Notes: generated by a model from the sequence alone, not told the origin. Shown: positions 19,532 to 29,605, counted from the first letter of the stretch. The stretch is 64,000 nucleotides of DNA from Chloroflexota bacterium (GCA_017853275.1 JAFMJV010000005.1:1-64000), one strand, 5' to 3'. Program-made: numbers and translations.

Positions 19532-20560
19532 TCACTCCTCGACGGTGAGGAGATCCTGGGTGATCACGTCCTCCACGCTGACGGGACCCGCGACCGGGCT
19601 CTCCGGGAGACCGGAGAGGAAGTCGATCGTGGCCCCCCACGCGGCCGGGTCGATCGCCCCATAGCCGTTCGCCTCGGTGTAGGCGTTCGACCAGCCGGCG
19701 ATCGTCGCCTCGAGGACGGCGCGCTGCGCCTCCGGCTCGGCGGCGAGCTCCGGGATCCGCGCGAACGCGGCGTCGATGCCGCGCTGCGGATCCTCCGCGA
19801 TCTCGGCCATCGCGCGGGTCGTGGCCGCGACGAAGGCCCGCAGGGCATCCCCCTTGGCCGCGAGGGTGGCGTCGCCCACGACGAGCCCGGGGCCCGGCAG
19901 CGGGACGATGTCATCCACGCGGAGGACCGTCACCTCCTCGCCGGTGAGGGCGAGACGGACGGGCTCGTTGTTCGCGAAGCCGGTCGCGGCGTCCACCGCG
20001 TCCGCCCCGACCGCGGCCCCCTGGCCGAAGTCCGGGTAGAGGACGATCTCCAGGTCGTCCGGGGTGAGCCCGGCCGAGCCAAGGAGCGCCTGGAGCATGA
20101 CCCAGCTCGTGCCGAACTTGCCGGGGATCCCGAGGCTGCGGCCCGCGAGATCGGCCGGGGAGGCGATCCCGGACGACGCCTTGGCGAAGACGACGGACGG
20201 GAAGTCCGCGTAGATCGTCGCCGCGTAGCGCACGGGGATCCCCTGGCTGCGGGCGGGGATGACGCTCGTCCCGTCGCCCATCCCGATATCGACCGCCCCC
20301 TGGCCGATGAGGGTGATGAGCTCCGGGTCGATCTTGTTCTCGAAGGTCACGTCGAGGCCGGCATCCCGGTAGTAGCCGGCGGCATCGGCGAGGTAGAAGG
20401 CCGCGAACTGGACGCTCGGGATATAGCCGAGGCCGACGCGCAGGGGGACCGGGGCGGGCGCGCTGCTCGCGTCCTGTGCGGTGACCGCGCCGGCACCGAG
20501 GACGGCGAGGCCGAGCGTTGCCGCGAGCGCCGCGGCGAGAGGGGAACGACGACGATCCAT
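19532..20560 (-). CDS. ABC transporter substrate-binding protein, NMT1/THI5-like (putative riboflavin binder, RibY-like)
   Basis: Signal peptide; RVGLGYIPSVQFAAFYLADAAGYYRDAGLDV; last gene after FMN riboswitch. Confidence 0.85.
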   Translation of the reverse strand: MDRRRSPLAAALAATLGLAVLGAGAVTAQDASSAPAPVPLRVGLGYIPSVQFAAFYLADAAGYYRDAGLDVTFENKIDPELITLIGQGAVDIGMGDGTSVIPARSQGIPVRYAATIYADFPSVVFAKASSGIASPADLAGRSLGIPGKFGTSWVMLQALLGSAGLTPDDLEIVLYPDFGQGAAVGADAVDAATGFANNEPVRLALTGEEVTVLRVDDIVPLPGPGLVVGDATLAAKGDALRAFVAATTRAMAEIAEDPQRGIDAAFARIPELAAEPEAQRAVLEATIAGWSNAYTEANGYGAIDPAAWGATIDFLSGLPESPVAGPVSVEDVITQDLLTVEE

Positions 20561-20573
20561 GGGGCTCCTTTCC

Positions 20574-21332
20574 CTATGACCGCTGGTGCGGGGCGCCGAC
20601 CAGCCGGCGCTCCACAAGAACGACGAGGAGGTAGAGCGTCACGCCGAGACCGGCGATGACGACGAGGGTGGCGAACATCAGGGGGATATCGAAGAGGCTC
20701 CCTCGCGCAAGGTTGATGAGGACCCCCAGCCCCCGGTCGCCACCCGCCCACTCGGCGACGATCGCGCCGACGACGGAGAGGGTGACCGCGACCTTCAGGC
20801 CGCCGAGGATCTGGGGGAGAGCGGCGGGGACCTCGATCGTCCGGATGAGCTGCCGCTGGGTGGCGCGGAGGCTCCGGGCGAGCTCCACGAGACGCGGGTC
20901 GATCGAGCGCAGGCCGACGGTGGTGGCGACGACCATGGGGAAGAAGCAGATGAGGGCGCAGATGAGGACCTTGGAGAGGAGCCCGCTCCCGAACCAGAGG
21001 ACGATCACCGGGGCGAGCGCGAGGATCGGCGTGGCCTGGGCGGCCACGAGGTAGGGCGAGAGGAGCCGGTCCGCCAGGCGGGACCGCGCGAGGAGGAAGC
21101 CGAGGAGGAGGGCGGTGGAGACGCCGAGGGCGAGACCGAGCGCGATCTCCACGAGCGTGGTGAGGAGATGCGGGAAGAGGATCCCCGTTCCGGCCGCGGA
21201 GGCGAGCCGCCCGGCGACCGCGAAGGGGCTCGGCAGGATGTACGGCGGGTAGCCGCCGATGAGGACGATCGCCTGCCAGACGGCGAGGAAGAGGAGGCCG
21301 ACGCCGGCGGTGAGCAGGAGATCGCGCCTCAT
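20574..21332 (-). CDS. ABC transporter permease (putative riboflavin transporter, RibX-like)
   Basis: BPD_transp_1-type TM protein; ATGA overlap with ATPase gene. Confidence 0.88.
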   Translation of the reverse strand: MRRDLLLTAGVGLLFLAVWQAIVLIGGYPPYILPSPFAVAGRLASAAGTGILFPHLLTTLVEIALGLALGVSTALLLGFLLARSRLADRLLSPYLVAAQATPILALAPVIVLWFGSGLLSKVLICALICFFPMVVATTVGLRSIDPRLVELARSLRATQRQLIRTIEVPAALPQILGGLKVAVTLSVVGAIVAEWAGGDRGLGVLINLARGSLFDIPLMFATLVVIAGLGVTLYLLVVLVERRLVGAPHQRS

Positions 21333-22042
21333 TCGCCGGCCTCCGGATCCGCGCTCTCCTCGAGCGCCCGGCGGATCGCCGCCGCCGCGCGGCCGCTCTC
21401 CACGCCGTCCAGGTCCGCCCACCGGCGCGGGCGGGGGAGCGCAACGGGGATCTCCGCCACGACCCGGCCGGGGCGCGGGGAGAGGACGACGACCCGGTCC
21501 GCGAGGAAGACGGCCTCGGGGATGCTGTGGGTCACGAGGACGATCGTGGAGCCGGCGCGCTCCCAGAGCCCGAGGAGCTCGGCGTCCAGGCGGTCGCGGG
21601 TGAGCGCGTCCAGCGCGCCGAAGGGCTCGTCCAGGAGGAGGACGGGCGGCGCCAGGACGAGCGCCCGGGCGAGGCCGACGCGCTGCGCCATCCCGCCGGA
21701 GAGCTGGGCGGGGCGGGCATCGCCGAAGCCATCGAGCCCGACCGATGCGAGGAGCTCGTCCGCCCGGGCGAGCCGCTCGGCACGCGGGACGCCGCGCAGC
21801 TCGAGGGGGTAGGCGACGTTCTCCCGGGCGCTCCGCCAGGGGAGGAGGCGCGGCTCCTGGAAGACGAGGCCGACCCGCGCATCCGGGCCGGTGACCGGGT
21901 CGCCGAGGAGACGGACGGTGCCGCCGTCCAGGGAAAGAAGGCCCGCGACGATCCGGAGGAGGGTGCTCTTCCCGCAGCCGCTCGGGCCCACGACCGCCAC
22001 GACCCCGCCCTCCGGGACGGCGAGCCGGACCCGGTCGAGCAC
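21329..22042 (-). CDS. ABC transporter ATP-binding protein, NitT/TauT class; N-terminus uncertain
   Basis: [30 protein letters not shown]; frame stays open upstream of 22042 with no ATG/GTG/TTG. Confidence 0.9.
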   Translation of the reverse strand: MLDRVRLAVPEGGVVAVVGPSGCGKSTLLRIVAGLLSLDGGTVRLLGDPVTGPDARVGLVFQEPRLLPWRSARENVAYPLELRGVPRAERLARADELLASVGLDGFGDARPAQLSGGMAQRVGLARALVLAPPVLLLDEPFGALDALTRDRLDAELLGLWERAGSTIVLVTHSIPEAVFLADRVVVLSPRPGRVVAEIPVALPRPRRWADLDGVESGRAAAAIRRALEESADPEAGE

Positions 22043-22224
22043 GGGCAGGCTGCGCCCGTGGAGCGGGAAGGCGCGGGAGGCATCCTCGATCTCGATCGCG
22101 TTCGTCGTCCGGTCCTCGTCCTGTCCGGCCTCCCGGGGACGGAAGCGCGCAGGGACGGACGGGACGGGACGCCCGGGCGAAGCGCGTGCGAGGGCAGCGC
22201 CACACCCGGCCGGACCGACCGGAC

Positions 22225-22375
22225 CGCCTGCCTTCTCCCATCCGGACTCTTACCGTCGGCTCCCTGCCAGGGGATCCACCGTCGCCGCAGAGCGGCGCCG
22301 GGTCGTGGGCTGAGCGGAGGGCGTTCCCACCGCTCGACCACCGGTCGGGACTTTCACCCAACCCCGAAGGAGGCG
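22225..22375 (-). ncRNA. FMN riboswitch (RFN element)
   Basis: Minus strand TTCGGGGTTGGGTGAAAGTCCCGACCGGTGGT ... CAGGGAGCCGACGGTAAGAGTCCGGATGGGAGAAG; P1 CGCCTCCTTC/GAAGGCAGGCG pairs with one bulge. Confidence 0.96.
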
Positions 22376-22445
22376 TCTTGATTCGATGCTGACCTCATCT
22401 TATCGCGGCGGCCCCCGGGGGCGGATGGGAGGGGGCAGCGGGAGG

Positions 22446-23909
22446 TCAGCCCCGGGCGGCGGCGGCCCCGAGCCGGTGGACGAGGGGGGCGGTCGCGGGA
22501 TAGAGCGCGCGGTAGGCCGCGTAACGCTCGTCGTAGCAGTGGCGCAGGGCGGGGTCGGGGTCGATCCGCTCCCCGATCCGGACCATCGCCGCGATCGCGG
22601 ACGGGGCGTCCGGATGGAGCCCGGCACCGAGCGCCGCGAGGATCGCCGCACCCACGACCGCGGTCTCGGGGATGACCGGGACAAGGACGGGGAAGCCGGT
22701 GATATCCGCCTTCATCACGCTCCAGGCGCGGGTGGCCGCGGTCCCGCCGGAGACGACCATCCCGCGCACGCCGACCCCGGCATCCACGATCGGCTCCGCC
22801 ACGTGGCGGAGCGCGTAGGCCGCGGCCTCCAGGACCGCGCGCGCCATGTGGGCCCGTCCGTGGCGGAGCGTGAGCCCGGCGAGGACGCCGCGGGCGCGGT
22901 CATCCCAGACGGGCGAGCGCTCCCCCGCGAGGTAGGGGAGGAAGACGAGGCCTTCCGCACCCGCAGGGACCCCGGCCGCCTCGGCGAGGAGCCGCTCCGG
23001 CGCGACCGGGTCGGCGGGGGCACCGAGCGCTTCCCCGAGCCAGGCGAGGGCCCGGCCGGTCGCGTTCATCGCGCCTCCGTAGATCCAGATCCCCGGGAGC
23101 GGTGCGCGGGCCCGGTAGGTCCCGGGAAGCTCGAGGCGGTGGTCCCAGTAGACGCCGAACCCGCCGGAGGTCCCCCCGGTATCGACGGCGTCGCCGGGAG
23201 CGTGCATCCCCGCGCCGTGGAAGCTCGCGAAGGCATCGTTGCCGCCCGCGACGACCGGGACGCCGGCGGGGAGGCCGAGCTCCGCCGCCGGACCCGGGCG
23301 GAGCGTGCCCACGACCGTGGCCCAGGGGACGACCCGGCCGAAGCGGGCCGGATCCCCGCCGCCGGCACGGATCGTGGCGTCCGACGGCTCGCCGGAGCCG
23401 GGCGGGACGGAGCGGACCGCTTCCCCGGAGAGACGGAGCGTGAGCCAGTCCCAGGCCCCGAGGTGATGGGCCGCGCGGGCCGCGACCTCCGGCTCGTGCT
23501 CCGCGATCCAGCGCTCGTGGGGGAGCGGCCCGAGCTGCCAGGCGCTGATCCCGATCCGCGTCGCGAGCGAGTCGGCGATCCCCGCCGCCCGCGTGTCCTG
23601 CCAGCCGATCGCGGGCCGCAGCGGCCGGCCCTCCGCATCCGCGCTCACCGTGGTGGGGCCCTGGCCCACGACCGCGATCGCCCGCAGCCCGCGTGCCGCT
23701 TCGGGGGCCGCCGCCACCGCGGCACGGACCGCATCCGCGATCGCCGCCCACCATGCCCCGGGGTCCTGCTCCGCGCGCCCGTCCGCGGGCTCCTGCGCGG
23801 GGTAGCCGCTCCGGGCGATCGCGAGGAGGCGGCCATCCGGGGCGACGATCCCCGCCTTCGCCTGGGAGGTCCCGAGGTCGATCCCGAGGACCGCGTCGCC
23901 GTCGCTCAC
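22446..23909 (-). CDS. FGGY-family carbohydrate kinase (xylulokinase-like)
   Basis: VLGIDLGTSQAKAGIV, VVAGGNDAF, DTGGTSGGFG, LPYLAGERSPVWD; GTG start. Confidence 0.88.
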   Translation of the reverse strand: MSDGDAVLGIDLGTSQAKAGIVAPDGRLLAIARSGYPAQEPADGRAEQDPGAWWAAIADAVRAAVAAAPEAARGLRAIAVVGQGPTTVSADAEGRPLRPAIGWQDTRAAGIADSLATRIGISAWQLGPLPHERWIAEHEPEVAARAAHHLGAWDWLTLRLSGEAVRSVPPGSGEPSDATIRAGGGDPARFGRVVPWATVVGTLRPGPAAELGLPAGVPVVAGGNDAFASFHGAGMHAPGDAVDTGGTSGGFGVYWDHRLELPGTYRARAPLPGIWIYGGAMNATGRALAWLGEALGAPADPVAPERLLAEAAGVPAGAEGLVFLPYLAGERSPVWDDRARGVLAGLTLRHGRAHMARAVLEAAAYALRHVAEPIVDAGVGVRGMVVSGGTAATRAWSVMKADITGFPVLVPVIPETAVVGAAILAALGAGLHPDAPSAIAAMVRIGERIDPDPALRHCYDERYAAYRALYPATAPLVHRLGAAAARG

Positions 23910-23976
23910 GAGCGGGACGATAGCGGAGCCGTGGCGGCGGGGCCGACGGACGACGCAGCGCGGGGATAGCATCGGG

Positions 23977-24969
23977 GTGGTGAGCCGCCCACGCCCCCGA
24001 CCCCGTGCCACCGAGATCGCCGGGGTCGCCCTCATCCTCCTCTCGGCGGCCTGCTTCGGATCGGGAGCCCTGCTCGCGAACGCCGCCTTCGACGCGGGGA
24101 TGGCGCCGCTCCCCGTCCTCTTCTGGCGCTTCCTCGGTGCGGCGGTCACCGCCTGGCTCTTCACGCTCGTCAGCCCGGCCGGACGCGCCTCGCTCGCAGG
24201 GCTGCAGCCACGCCGGGCGGGGACGCTCCTCTTCCTCGGCACGGTCTACGTGGGGAACGGCTGGGCCTTCGTCGCCTCGCTCGCCCTCCTCCCGGTCTCC
24301 CTCGTGGCGATGGTCGTCTACCTCCACCCGGTCTTCGTGGCGGTGGGGGCGAGCCTGCTCGGGACGGGGCCACGCGGCTCCCGCGCCTGGGTCGCGCTGG
24401 GGGTCGCGATGGCCGGCCTCGTCCTCTCCGTGGGCGGCGTCCCGGCGGGGGTGGAGCCGGACCCGCTCGGGCTCTTCCTCGCGATCCTCTGCCCGCTCAT
24501 CTACTCGGGCTGGATCCTCCTCGCGGCCCGCCTCACCGGGGACCGGCGCGGGAGCGCGCCGGGGGAGGGCGCCACGACGACCGGTGCGAGCGTCGCGACC
24601 GCCCTGATGATGAGCGCGACCGCCGTCGCCTTCGGTGCGATCGTCCTCCTCTCGGGCGGGTCGATCGCGCCCGCGGACGTCCCCGCGGACGCCTGGCCCG
24701 CCCTCATCGGGTTCGGGGCAGCCTCCGGGATCGCGGTCCAGTCCTTCTACGCCGGGGTGCGCCGGATCGGCGGGGCACGCGCGGCGATCGTCTCCGCCGT
24801 GGAGCAGGTCTACACGATCATCCTCGCCATCCTCCTCCTCGGGGAGGCGGTGACGGCGGTCCAGGTCGTGGGCTGCGCGCTCGTGATCGGCGGGATCGTC
24901 CTCGCCGAGAGCGCCGGCGCCGGGGGGCGGGCGCGGAGGGCGGAGGCCTCCGCCGCGGAGAGCGGCTAG
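23977..24969 (+). CDS. EamA/DMT superfamily transporter
   Basis: About 10 TM segments with duplicated EamA pattern; GTG start at 23977 or 23980. Confidence 0.85.
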   Translation: MVSRPRPRPRATEIAGVALILLSAACFGSGALLANAAFDAGMAPLPVLFWRFLGAAVTAWLFTLVSPAGRASLAGLQPRRAGTLLFLGTVYVGNGWAFVASLALLPVSLVAMVVYLHPVFVAVGASLLGTGPRGSRAWVALGVAMAGLVLSVGGVPAGVEPDPLGLFLAILCPLIYSGWILLAARLTGDRRGSAPGEGATTTGASVATALMMSATAVAFGAIVLLSGGSIAPADVPADAWPALIGFGAASGIAVQSFYAGVRRIGGARAAIVSAVEQVYTIILAILLLGEAVTAVQVVGCALVIGGIVLAESAGAGGRARRAEASAAESG

Positions 24970-26252
24970 CGACCGATCGCGGCGAGCTGCGTGCGGAAGA
25001 TCCCGATCGCCTCGGCGATCTCCGCGCTCGTCACGTCCAGCGGGGGGATCCAGCGGACGATGTTGTGGTGGGCGCCGCAGGTGAGGAGGAGGAGCCCGGC
25101 ATCGGCGCAGCGCTCGATGAGCGGATCGCCGATCGGGTCCGGCTCGCGGGTGGCGCGATCCTTCACCAGCTCGACCCCGATCATCAGGCCGGGGCCGCGG
25201 ACGTCCCCGATCCGCGGGTCCTCCGCGGCGAGCGCCTCGAGGCCGGCGCGCAGCTCCGCCCCGCGGGCCGCCGCGTTCGCGATCAGCTTCTCGTCCCGGA
25301 TCGTCTCCAGGACCGCGACGCCGGCCGCGCAGGCGACCGGGTTGCCGCCGTAGGTGGAGCCGTGCGAGCCGGTCCCCCAGCGCGCCTGGAGGTCACGCCG
25401 AGAGACGAGCGCCGCGAGGGGGAGGCCGTTCGCGATCGCCTTGGCCACGAGGACGACGTCCGGGACGATCCCGGCGTGCTCGAAGGCCCACATCTTCCCG
25501 GTCCGGCCGTAGCCCGCCTGGATCTCGTCCGCGACGAGGAGGATCCCGTGCCTGTCCGCAAGCTCGCGCAGGCCGCGCAGGAAGGCCGCCGGGGCGGGGA
25601 CGAAGCCGCCCTCGCCCTGGACCGGCTCGATGATGAAGGCGGCCACCGAGGAGGGGGCGAGCTGGCTCGCGAAGAGCCGCTCGAGGTGGTCGAGGCAGAC
25701 GCGGACGGCCCGCTCCTCATCTCCGCCGAAGTCGCGGTAGACGTTCGGGAAGGGCGCGATGTGGACGTCCGGCAGGAGCGGCCCGTGGCCGGTCCGGTAG
25801 TTGACGTTCGAGGTCGTGAGGGAGAGCGCCGCGTAGGTCCGCCCGTGGAAGCCACCGGAGAAGCCGATGATCGCGGGGCGGCCGGTCGCCTTGCGGGCGA
25901 GCTTCACGGCGCCCTCGATGACCTCCGCGCCGGAGTTCCCGAAGTAGACGGTATCCAGCCCCTCGGGCATCGTGGCCACGAGGGCGTCCGCGAGCCGGGT
26001 GACGGGGTCCAGGAAGCCGAGCCCGTTGCACATGTGCATGAGCGTGTCCACCTGCGCGTGGATCGCGGCGCTCACGCGCGGATGCCGATGGCCGAGGACG
26101 GTGACCGCGATCCCGCAGGCGAAGTCGAGGTACTCCTTCCCGTCCCCGTCCCAGAGGCGGTGCCCTTCCCCGCGCACCCAGGTCCGCTGGAAGTAGCGGC
26201 CGAGGACGGGCGAGAGGTGGGGCGCGGGCGAGGTGGGGGCGGGGGTCGTCAT
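24966..26252 (-). CDS. Class III PLP aminotransferase (4-aminobutyrate/acetylornithine-like)
   Basis: GNSGAEVIEGAVKLARKATGR, IIEPVQGEGGF, LLVADEIQAGYGRTG, VLVAKAIANGLPLAA. Confidence 0.9.
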   Translation of the reverse strand: MTTPAPTSPAPHLSPVLGRYFQRTWVRGEGHRLWDGDGKEYLDFACGIAVTVLGHRHPRVSAAIHAQVDTLMHMCNGLGFLDPVTRLADALVATMPEGLDTVYFGNSGAEVIEGAVKLARKATGRPAIIGFSGGFHGRTYAALSLTTSNVNYRTGHGPLLPDVHIAPFPNVYRDFGGDEERAVRVCLDHLERLFASQLAPSSVAAFIIEPVQGEGGFVPAPAAFLRGLRELADRHGILLVADEIQAGYGRTGKMWAFEHAGIVPDVVLVAKAIANGLPLAALVSRRDLQARWGTGSHGSTYGGNPVACAAGVAVLETIRDEKLIANAAARGAELRAGLEALAAEDPRIGDVRGPGLMIGVELVKDRATREPDPIGDPLIERCADAGLLLLTCGAHHNIVRWIPPLDVTSAEIAEAIGIFRTQLAAIGR

Positions 26253-26301
26253 CGGGTCCTTCCCTGGGCTGCGGCGGGGGTGGTTCGGGTGGGGGCCGGG
26301 G

Positions 26302-27048
26302 TCAGAGACGCCGGCCGCGTGCGCGTTCGATCGAGAAGCGTGCCGTATCCGCGATCGCCATGACGGCCATCGTCCCGGCCTGGACGGGATCCGAGACGAC
26401 GAGGTCCGCGACCTCGACGACGCTCCCGACCATGTTCAGGGAGACGACCGGGAGGCCGGTCTCCTGGAGCTCGCGGACGGCCTCCGTGATCTCGCCGCCC
26501 ATGATGCTCCCCGCGAGGACGAGGATGTGGGCGCGCGGGAGGTCCGCCACGGCGCGCACGGCACGCGCGATGTTCTCCTCGCCCACGAGGGCGATCGTAT
26601 CCACGGAGATGCGCTCGCCGCGCAGGTTGTGGCGGTCCGCCTCCGTCACCGCGCCGAGCGTGACCTGGGAGACCTGGGCGCCGCCGCCGATGACGATGAC
26701 GCGCTTGCCGAAGATCTGGCCGAGGGTGGGGCGGGCCTCCGCGGAGGCGACCCCGGGGACGCCCTGGGCGATCCCGGCCGCCTCCACCGGGTCGAGGTCG
26801 TGGAGCTCGATGTCGAAGACGCGCGTGACCCCGGGCTCGCCCTTGGTGGCCGGGAAGGAGTTGATCGTCACGACCTCCGCGCCGGCGCTGCGCAGCCGGA
26901 CGAGGATCTCCACGAGGTCCGCCTCCGGGCGCGCGCGGACGCTGACGGCGGAGAGAAGCCGTCCGGGCTCGGGGATGGCGAGGTCGGGGTGCGCGTGCGC
27001 GGCATCCGCCCCGCCGGCGCCGCCGCTCGCGGCCGTCTCGTTGGACAT
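26302..27048 (-). CDS. Conserved protein resembling archaeal DUF5612/ACT-like family
   Basis: [45 protein letters not shown] and [11 protein letters not shown]...SLNMVGSV motifs; family name from memory. Confidence 0.7.
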   Translation of the reverse strand: MSNETAASGGAGGADAAHAHPDLAIPEPGRLLSAVSVRARPEADLVEILVRLRSAGAEVVTINSFPATKGEPGVTRVFDIELHDLDPVEAAGIAQGVPGVASAEARPTLGQIFGKRVIVIGGGAQVSQVTLGAVTEADRHNLRGERISVDTIALVGEENIARAVRAVADLPRAHILVLAGSIMGGEITEAVRELQETGLPVVSLNMVGSVVEVADLVVSDPVQAGTMAVMAIADTARFSIERARGRRL

Positions 27049-27119
27049 CGTCGCCTCACTATCGCACACCCTCCGGACGAGGGGCCGCCTGCGCCTCCCG
27101 GCGCTATCATCCGCGTGCC

Positions 27120-28193
27120 ATGCAGCCACGCTCCGCCACCCCTGCCGGCGACCGGATCCGGGTCGCGATCATCGGCGCCACCGGCTATGTCGGCGGCGAG
27201 CTCGTCCGTCTCCTGGACCGCCACCCGGACGTCGTGGTCACCGGCCTCTGGGCGCGTGACCGCGAGGCCGAGCCGGTCGGACGCGCGCATCCCCACCTCT
27301 CCACCACGGGTCACCTCGTCCACGGGACGCTCCCGGAGGCGGATGCCGTCTTCCTCGCCCTGCCCCACACCGCCTCCGCCGCGCTCGTCCCGGAGCTCGT
27401 GGCGGCGGGCCGGACGGTGATCGACCTCGGGTCGGACTTCCGGCTCAAGGACCCGGAGGACTACCCGCGCTGGTACCGGATGACCCACCCGCACCCGGAG
27501 CTCCTCGCCCAGGCGGTCTACGGGCTCCCGGAGCTCCACCGTGCCGAGCTCGCCGCCCTGCGCGGCGCCGCCACCCGGATCGTGGCCGCCCCCGGCTGCT
27601 ATCCCACGGCCACGATCCTCGCCCTTGCGCCGCTCGCTCGCGCGGGTCTCATCGCCGACCTCGTGGTGGACGCCAAGAGCGGCGTCTCCGGTGCGGGGAA
27701 GGAGCCCAAGCCGGAGCTCACCTTCAGCGAGGTGAACGAGAGCGTGAAGGCGTACGGCGTGGGCGGCCACCGCCACGTGGCGGAGATGGAGCAGGAGCTC
27801 GGGCTCCTCTCCCCCGCGGGGACGAACCCGGGGGTCCGGGGGATCGACTTCCTCCCCCACCTCATCCCGATGACGCGCGGGATCCTCTCGGCCTGCCACG
27901 TCCGCCCCACCCGCCCGGTCTCGGCGGACGAGCTCGCGGCGCTCTACCGCGACGCCTACGCGGAGGAGGCCTTCGTCCACGTGGTGGACGCGCCGCCCAC
28001 GACCGGCAACGTGATGGGCAGCAACCATGTCCGGATCCACGCGAGCGTGGACGAGCGGACCGGCCGGATCCTCGCGATCGGCGTCATCGACAACCTCGTG
28101 AAGGGAGCCGCGGGCCAGGGCGTCCAGGCCTTCAACGTGGTCCATGGTCTCCCCGAGACCGCGGGCCTCGAGCAGCTCCCGCTCGCCCCCTGA
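27120..28193 (+). CDS. argC: N-acetyl-gamma-glutamyl-phosphate reductase
   Basis: [41 protein letters not shown]. Confidence 0.95.
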   Translation: MQPRSATPAGDRIRVAIIGATGYVGGELVRLLDRHPDVVVTGLWARDREAEPVGRAHPHLSTTGHLVHGTLPEADAVFLALPHTASAALVPELVAAGRTVIDLGSDFRLKDPEDYPRWYRMTHPHPELLAQAVYGLPELHRAELAALRGAATRIVAAPGCYPTATILALAPLARAGLIADLVVDAKSGVSGAGKEPKPELTFSEVNESVKAYGVGGHRHVAEMEQELGLLSPAGTNPGVRGIDFLPHLIPMTRGILSACHVRPTRPVSADELAALYRDAYAEEAFVHVVDAPPTTGNVMGSNHVRIHASVDERTGRILAIGVIDNLVKGAAGQGVQAFNVVHGLPETAGLEQLPLAP

Positions 28194-28222
28194 CCCCACC
28201 CCACCCCGCAGGAGCGCCCCGG

Positions 28223-29605
28223 ATGCCCGACACCGGAACCGGCCGGCCGGCCTCGATCGCCGGCCCCCTCCCCTCCGCCCTCCCCGCCACCGAGCCGCTG
28301 GCGGCGCTCCCGCTCGGCTTCCGGGCCGGCGCGGCGACCGCGGGGATCAAGGCCTCCGGCAAGCCGGACCTCTCCGTCGTCGCCGCGGCGCACGGACCGG
28401 TCCCGGCCGCGGCCACCTTCACGACGAACCGCTTCGCGTCCGCCCCGGTCCTCCTCAGCCGGGCCCATCTCGCCGAGACGGAGCCGGACGGCGGGGGCGG
28501 CTACGGGATGGTCGCGGGCCTCCTCTCCACGAGCGGCTGCGCGAACGCCGCCACGGGCGATGCCGGCCTGGAGGACCAGCGCCGGCTGGCGGAGGCGCTC
28601 GCCGTCTCCCTCGGGACCGCGCCCGAGCGGACGCTCGCCGTCTCCACCGGCCTGATCGGGACGCGGCTCCCCGTGGAGAAGGTCGCGCCCGCGATCGCCC
28701 GCCTCGTGGCGGACGGCCTGCGTGCCGAGGACGCCGCCTTCGGGGACGTGGCGGAGGCGCTCCGGACCACCGACTCCCACCCCAAGTGGGCGACGGTCCG
28801 GCTCACCCTGCCGGGCCCGGACGGGCGGGCGGTCCCGATCGTCGTCTCCGGGGTCGCGAAGGGCGTGGGGATGATCCACCCGCGGATGGCGACGATGCTC
28901 GCCTACGTGCTGACGGACGCCACGATCGCGGCCGACGCGCTCCACCGGATGCTCCGGCCGATCGTGGCCCGGACCTGGGACCAGCTCTCCGTGGATGGCG
29001 ACACGAGCACCAGCGATACCGTCTTCCTCCTCGCCTCCGGCGCCGCGGGGAGCGCGCCGGTCGCGGAGGGGACCGCCGCCTGGGCGGCCCTCTCCGGGGC
29101 GGTCGAGGCGGTCGCCCGGACGCTCGCCCGGCTCCAGGCCGCGGATGGCGAAGGGGCGCACAGCCTGATCACCTGCCAGGTGAGTGGCGCGGTGGATGAC
29201 GTGGAGGCGCGCGCGCTCGCCCGCGCGGTCGTGGTGAGCCCGCTCCTCAAGGCTGCGGTCCACGGCCGGGACCCGAACTGGGGCCGGGTCGCGGGCGCGC
29301 TCGGGAACGCCCAGGTCGCGGATGCCGCGGTCCTCGAGGCGGCCGGCCTCTCCGCCACGGAAGCCGCGCTCCGCGCCGGCCGGCGGGTCGATCTCGACCA
29401 GGCGAGCGTGCGCATCGCGATCGCAGGGACCGAGGTCTTCGCGGGGACCCCCCTCCCCTTCGACAAGGGCGCGGTGAGCGCGGCGATGGCCGCGGACGAG
29501 GTCCTCATCCGGGTCGCGGTCGGGGACGGCCCCGGCAGCGGCGAGGCGTTCGGCTGCGACCTGTCGGAGGAGTACGTGATCGAGAACAGCGAGTACTCGA
29601 CATGA
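28223..29605 (+). CDS. argJ: Glutamate N-acetyltransferase/amino-acid acetyltransferase
   Basis: GFRAGAATAGIK, autocleavage region KGVGMIHPRMATMLAYVLTDA, GRDPNWGR. Confidence 0.95.
   Translation: MPDTGTGRPASIAGPLPSALPATEPLAALPLGFRAGAATAGIKASGKPDLSVVAAAHGPVPAAATFTTNRFASAPVLLSRAHLAETEPDGGGGYGMVAGLLSTSGCANAATGDAGLEDQRRLAEALAVSLGTAPERTLAVSTGLIGTRLPVEKVAPAIARLVADGLRAEDAAFGDVAEALRTTDSHPKWATVRLTLPGPDGRAVPIVVSGVAKGVGMIHPRMATMLAYVLTDATIAADALHRMLRPIVARTWDQLSVDGDTSTSDTVFLLASGAAGSAPVAEGTAAWAALSGAVEAVARTLARLQAADGEGAHSLITCQVSGAVDDVEARALARAVVVSPLLKAAVHGRDPNWGRVAGALGNAQVADAAVLEAAGLSATEAALRAGRRVDLDQASVRIAIAGTEVFAGTPLPFDKGAVSAAMAADEVLIRVAVGDGPGSGEAFGCDLSEEYVIENSEYST

Noticed and set aside
19532-20560. Thiamine-precursor (THI5/ThiY) transporter annotation
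   Set aside because: Sequence family fits, but the leader is an FMN rather than a TPP riboswitch, so a flavin substrate is favoured.
22446-23909. FGGY kinase as part of the riboswitch regulon
   Set aside because: It is upstream of the riboswitch on the same strand with its own -10 box; the riboswitch lies after its stop.
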